Shown here piece after piece: positions 62,285 through 64,000 of a stretch of 64,000 bases of DNA (the stretch's first letter is position 1; the number at the start of each line of letters is the position of its first letter). A model generated the notes under the pieces. It worked only from the letters and a program-made list of their open reading frames with translations. It had not been told where the DNA came from and searched no databases. Made by a program: the position numbers and the translations under genes. Source of the stretch: Mesorhizobium qingshengii (GTDB lineage: Bacteria > Pseudomonadota > Alphaproteobacteria > Rhizobiales > Rhizobiaceae); assembly GCF_027563465.1 (NCBI RefSeq), contig NZ_JAPFQA010000002.1:620001-684000 (forward strand), given 5' to 3'.

Positions 62285-62446
62285 TTACGTCACCGCGAAG
62301 ATGCCAAGCACCACCAGCAGGAAGATGATGAGAACGATGCCGATGAGGATGCGCGCGCCGGTGGCGGCGGCGCCGGCCAGCGCCGGCATGCCGAGCAGGC
62401 TCGCCGCCGCCGCGACGATCAGGAGAATGATGATCCATTTGATCAT
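62285..62446 (-). CDS. DUF1328/UPF0391-like small membrane protein
   Basis: A 53-residue hydrophobic protein with two spans (IKWIIILLIVAAAASLLGM and ARILIGIVLIIFLLVVLGIF) joined by PALAGAAATG, the DUF1328 pattern of M-x-K/W-...-G-x-AG-AA. The ATG at 62446 is preceded by GAGGC. The function is unknown. The longer frame upstream to 62542 does not fit the family. Confidence 0.82.
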   Translation of the reverse strand: MIKWIIILLIVAAAASLLGMPALAGAAATGARILIGIVLIIFLLVVLGIFAVT

Positions 62447-62544
62447 GGGAATGCCTCGCAAGCCGACAGATTTTGAAACCGCAGGGAAACGCGGCCGCCG
62501 CGCTTGGGTTCCCGCTGGCTGCGAGGCGTATGTCAGGGGCAAAA

Positions 62545-63111
62545 CTAGCCGGCGATCTCGATATCGGTGGTGAAGGGCGCCGTCTTGCTCGAATTCTGGT
62601 CATGCATGACGAAGTCGCACCGGTACTTGCCGGGTGGCAGGCCATCGAGGGAAAGGTCGAGTTTGAAGAAGAGTTCGCGGTTGTGCGAGCGAGAAGCGAC
62701 CTGAACGCTGCCGATCTTCTCGAACGTGCCCAGAGGTTCGCCCGATTCGGAAAGCACGGTGAGGTCGACGGCAAGCGCGATCTGGCTATTGCCCAGACCG
62801 TCCGAGCCATAGCCATATCCAACCGGCTCCATATAGAGCACGACCTTCTCGCCAGGCTTGTAGATGTGATTGGCACGCTCGCTGTAGATGCCAAAGCCGC
62901 CGGCTGTGTCGACCTGTTTGACGTTCTGCACGCCAAGCGGCATCGCTTGCCATAGCGCGTCCTCGGCGCTGCGGAATTTTTCCAGCGCGCCGGGACCGTC
63001 ACCCGCCTGCAGCGCCTTTTCGGCTTCGGCGGCGCGGTCGCTGATTTCACCTGCGAAAGCAGCCGGCGCCGAAATTGCCAGCGCCATCAGAACTGCCACG
63101 ATCGATTTCAT
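62545..63111 (-). CDS. Exported hypothetical protein
   Basis: A 188-residue exported protein. Signal peptide IVAVLMALAISAPAAFA; the mature protein starts near GEISDRAAEAEKALQAGDGPGALEKFRSAEDALWQAM, an amphipathic helical region that may be a TPR-like unit. The rest (about 75-188) is a beta-rich domain (ANHIYKPGEKVVLYMEPVGYGYGSDGLG, LSLDGLPPGKYRCDFVMHDQNSSKTAPF) resembling a periplasmic ligand-binding or Ig-like fold. I do not recognise the family. Confidence 0.7.
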   Translation of the reverse strand: MKSIVAVLMALAISAPAAFAGEISDRAAEAEKALQAGDGPGALEKFRSAEDALWQAMPLGVQNVKQVDTAGGFGIYSERANHIYKPGEKVVLYMEPVGYGYGSDGLGNSQIALAVDLTVLSESGEPLGTFEKIGSVQVASRSHNRELFFKLDLSLDGLPPGKYRCDFVMHDQNSSKTAPFTTDIEIAG

Positions 63112-63180
63112 CCGAATCCCTTTGCCTGCTGGAGAGACCATCGGCGAAAATGATCGTGCCGTAAATGGCCAATGCAGACT

Positions 63181-64000
63181 TCAGCCGTGCTCCATCTCCG
63201 GCACGTCCCAGACTTCCCCCGGCCGCAAGGCGCGAAAGCGCTCCTGCGGGATGCCTTGATCGTCAAGCGCCTGGGCCAGCTTTCGGACCGGCTCCTCGAT
63301 CGGTTCGTCGGTGAGCTGGAAGGTGCCCCAGTGGCAGCCGGCGGCATGGGCGGCGTTGCACAGTTTCATGCCTTGCACGGCCTCCTCCGGGTTCTGGTGC
63401 TGGGGCGCCATGAACCAGCGTGGCTCATAGGCGCCGATCGGCAGGATGGCGAAGCGGAAGCCGCCATGTTTCTCGGCCATCAGCCGGTAATTGGCGCCAT
63501 CGTGGAAGCCGGTGTCGCCGGCGAAGTAGATCTTGCCGCCCGGCGTCTCGATGACGAAGCCGGCCCACAGCGCCATGCACCGGTCGCGGGTGCCGCGCGC
63601 CGACCAGTGATGAACCGGCTCGACATGGATGGCGACGCCATCATGGGTATCGACCCTGTCGCCCCAGTCATGCGCCGACAGCCGCATGCCGGGCACGGCG
63701 CCGTCGATGAGGACGTCGTTGCCGAGCGGCGTCAGCACCAGGGGATCATGCTTTGCCTTGAGCCGCTTCAGCGTCGCGAGGTCGAGATGGTCGTAGTGAT
63801 TATGGCTGACCAGCACGAGGTCGATCGGCGGCAGGTGGACGAAGGCGATGCCCGGCGGACTGACGCGTCTTGGTCCGAGGAAGGAAAACGGCGACGTGCG
63901 TTGCGACCAGACCGGATCCGTGAGGATGTTCAGGCCAGCGGTCTGGATGAGCAGCGAGGAATGGCCGACCATCGTCACTCTCAGAGCGGAGCCTTCGACC
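63181..64000 (-). CDS. MBL-fold metallo-hydrolase (NAPE-PLD/UlaG-like), 5' end outside window
   Basis: At least 273 residues of a zinc metallo-hydrolase. The frame continues to the window edge (VEGSALRVTMVGHSSLLIQTAG), so the true start is beyond position 64000. Ligand motifs: LVSHNHYDHLDL (H-x-H-x-D-H), VEPVHHWSARGTRD (third His), YFAGDTGFHDG (Asp), and the last His in APQHQNPEEA. The order and pattern fit N-acyl-phosphatidylethanolamine-phospholipase D-like and UlaG-like enzymes. The substrate is unknown. Confidence 0.88.
   Translation of the reverse strand, partial: VEGSALRVTMVGHSSLLIQTAGLNILTDPVWSQRTSPFSFLGPRRVSPPGIAFVHLPPIDLVLVSHNHYDHLDLATLKRLKAKHDPLVLTPLGNDVLIDGAVPGMRLSAHDWGDRVDTHDGVAIHVEPVHHWSARGTRDRCMALWAGFVIETPGGKIYFAGDTGFHDGANYRLMAEKHGGFRFAILPIGAYEPRWFMAPQHQNPEEAVQGMKLCNAAHAAGCHWGTFQLTDEPIEEPVRKLAQALDDQGIPQERFRALRPGEVWDVPEMEHG

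Overview
This window looks like ordinary core chromosome from a Mesorhizobium-like alphaproteobacterium (Hyphomicrobiales, Phyllobacteriaceae). The base composition is GC-rich throughout. The gene families are rhizobial: IalB, DUF1127, DUF1236, DUF2794, SMP-30, DUF1223, and chorismate mutase next to ffh. Short dispersed palindromic repeats of a kind common in these genomes are scattered between and inside genes. I see no insertion sequence, prophage, CRISPR array, rRNA or tRNA.

Layout. 1-1.7 kb: the SOS mutagenesis pair imuA-imuB, with an alphaproteobacterial LexA box in front. 1.8-3.9 kb: small genes and a CoA-ester lyase. 4.2-8.1 kb: a DUF4173 membrane protein followed closely by a response regulator and a sensor kinase. 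8.1-12.5 kb: an FAD oxidoreductase, a DUF72 protein, an ArsR repressor with three SRPBCC proteins and a palindromic operator, and an acetyltransferase. 12.6-17.2 kb: leuD and leuB separated by a secreted protein with an Ivy-like motif, a RidA protein and a VOC protein. 17.2-25.6 kb: a cold-shock-like/DUF805 fusion, a glycosyltransferase, a DEAD-box helicase, asd (with a possible Thr/Lys leader peptide), an ACT protein, bestrophin, DoxX and a polyketide-cyclase-like protein. 25.7-28.6 kb: a lipoprotein and the rpsP / chorismate mutase / ffh cluster. 28.9-38.4 kb: CPBP protease, DUF1236, a zinc peptidase, a lytic transglycosylase, argG, LysE, rlmN with two coupled membrane proteins, and IalB. 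38.7-46.4 kb: YkvA, phhB, LMW phosphatase, thpR, the tesA/ybbA/ybbP locus, a Bax-inhibitor-1 protein and an acetyltransferase. 46.4-51.9 kb: DUF2794, a candidate small RNA, DUF1223, ceramidase-like protein and acnA. 52.1-54.4 kb: a cytochrome c maturation cluster ccmA-ccmB-ccmD-ccmG with no ccmC. 54.6-64 kb: DUF1127, SMP-30, tautomerase, two flavin-linked proteins, yciB, ftsY, mtaB, dapF and two small envelope genes, ending inside an MBL-fold hydrolase.

The most unusual observations are these. (1) A 10-codon Thr/Lys-rich reading frame followed by mutually exclusive stem-loops lies just upstream of asd, the shared enzyme of lysine and threonine synthesis, and looks like a transcription attenuator. 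(2) ccmC is missing from the cytochrome c maturation operon. (3) A palindromic element with perfect 25-bp arms sits at the ccmA/ccmB junction, so that it extends CcmA and provides the ribosome binding site of CcmB. (4) A related element is translated in frame inside FtsY. (5) An unannotated structured RNA with a strong terminator lies near 47.1 kb. All of these are read by eye, and homology searches were not possible.
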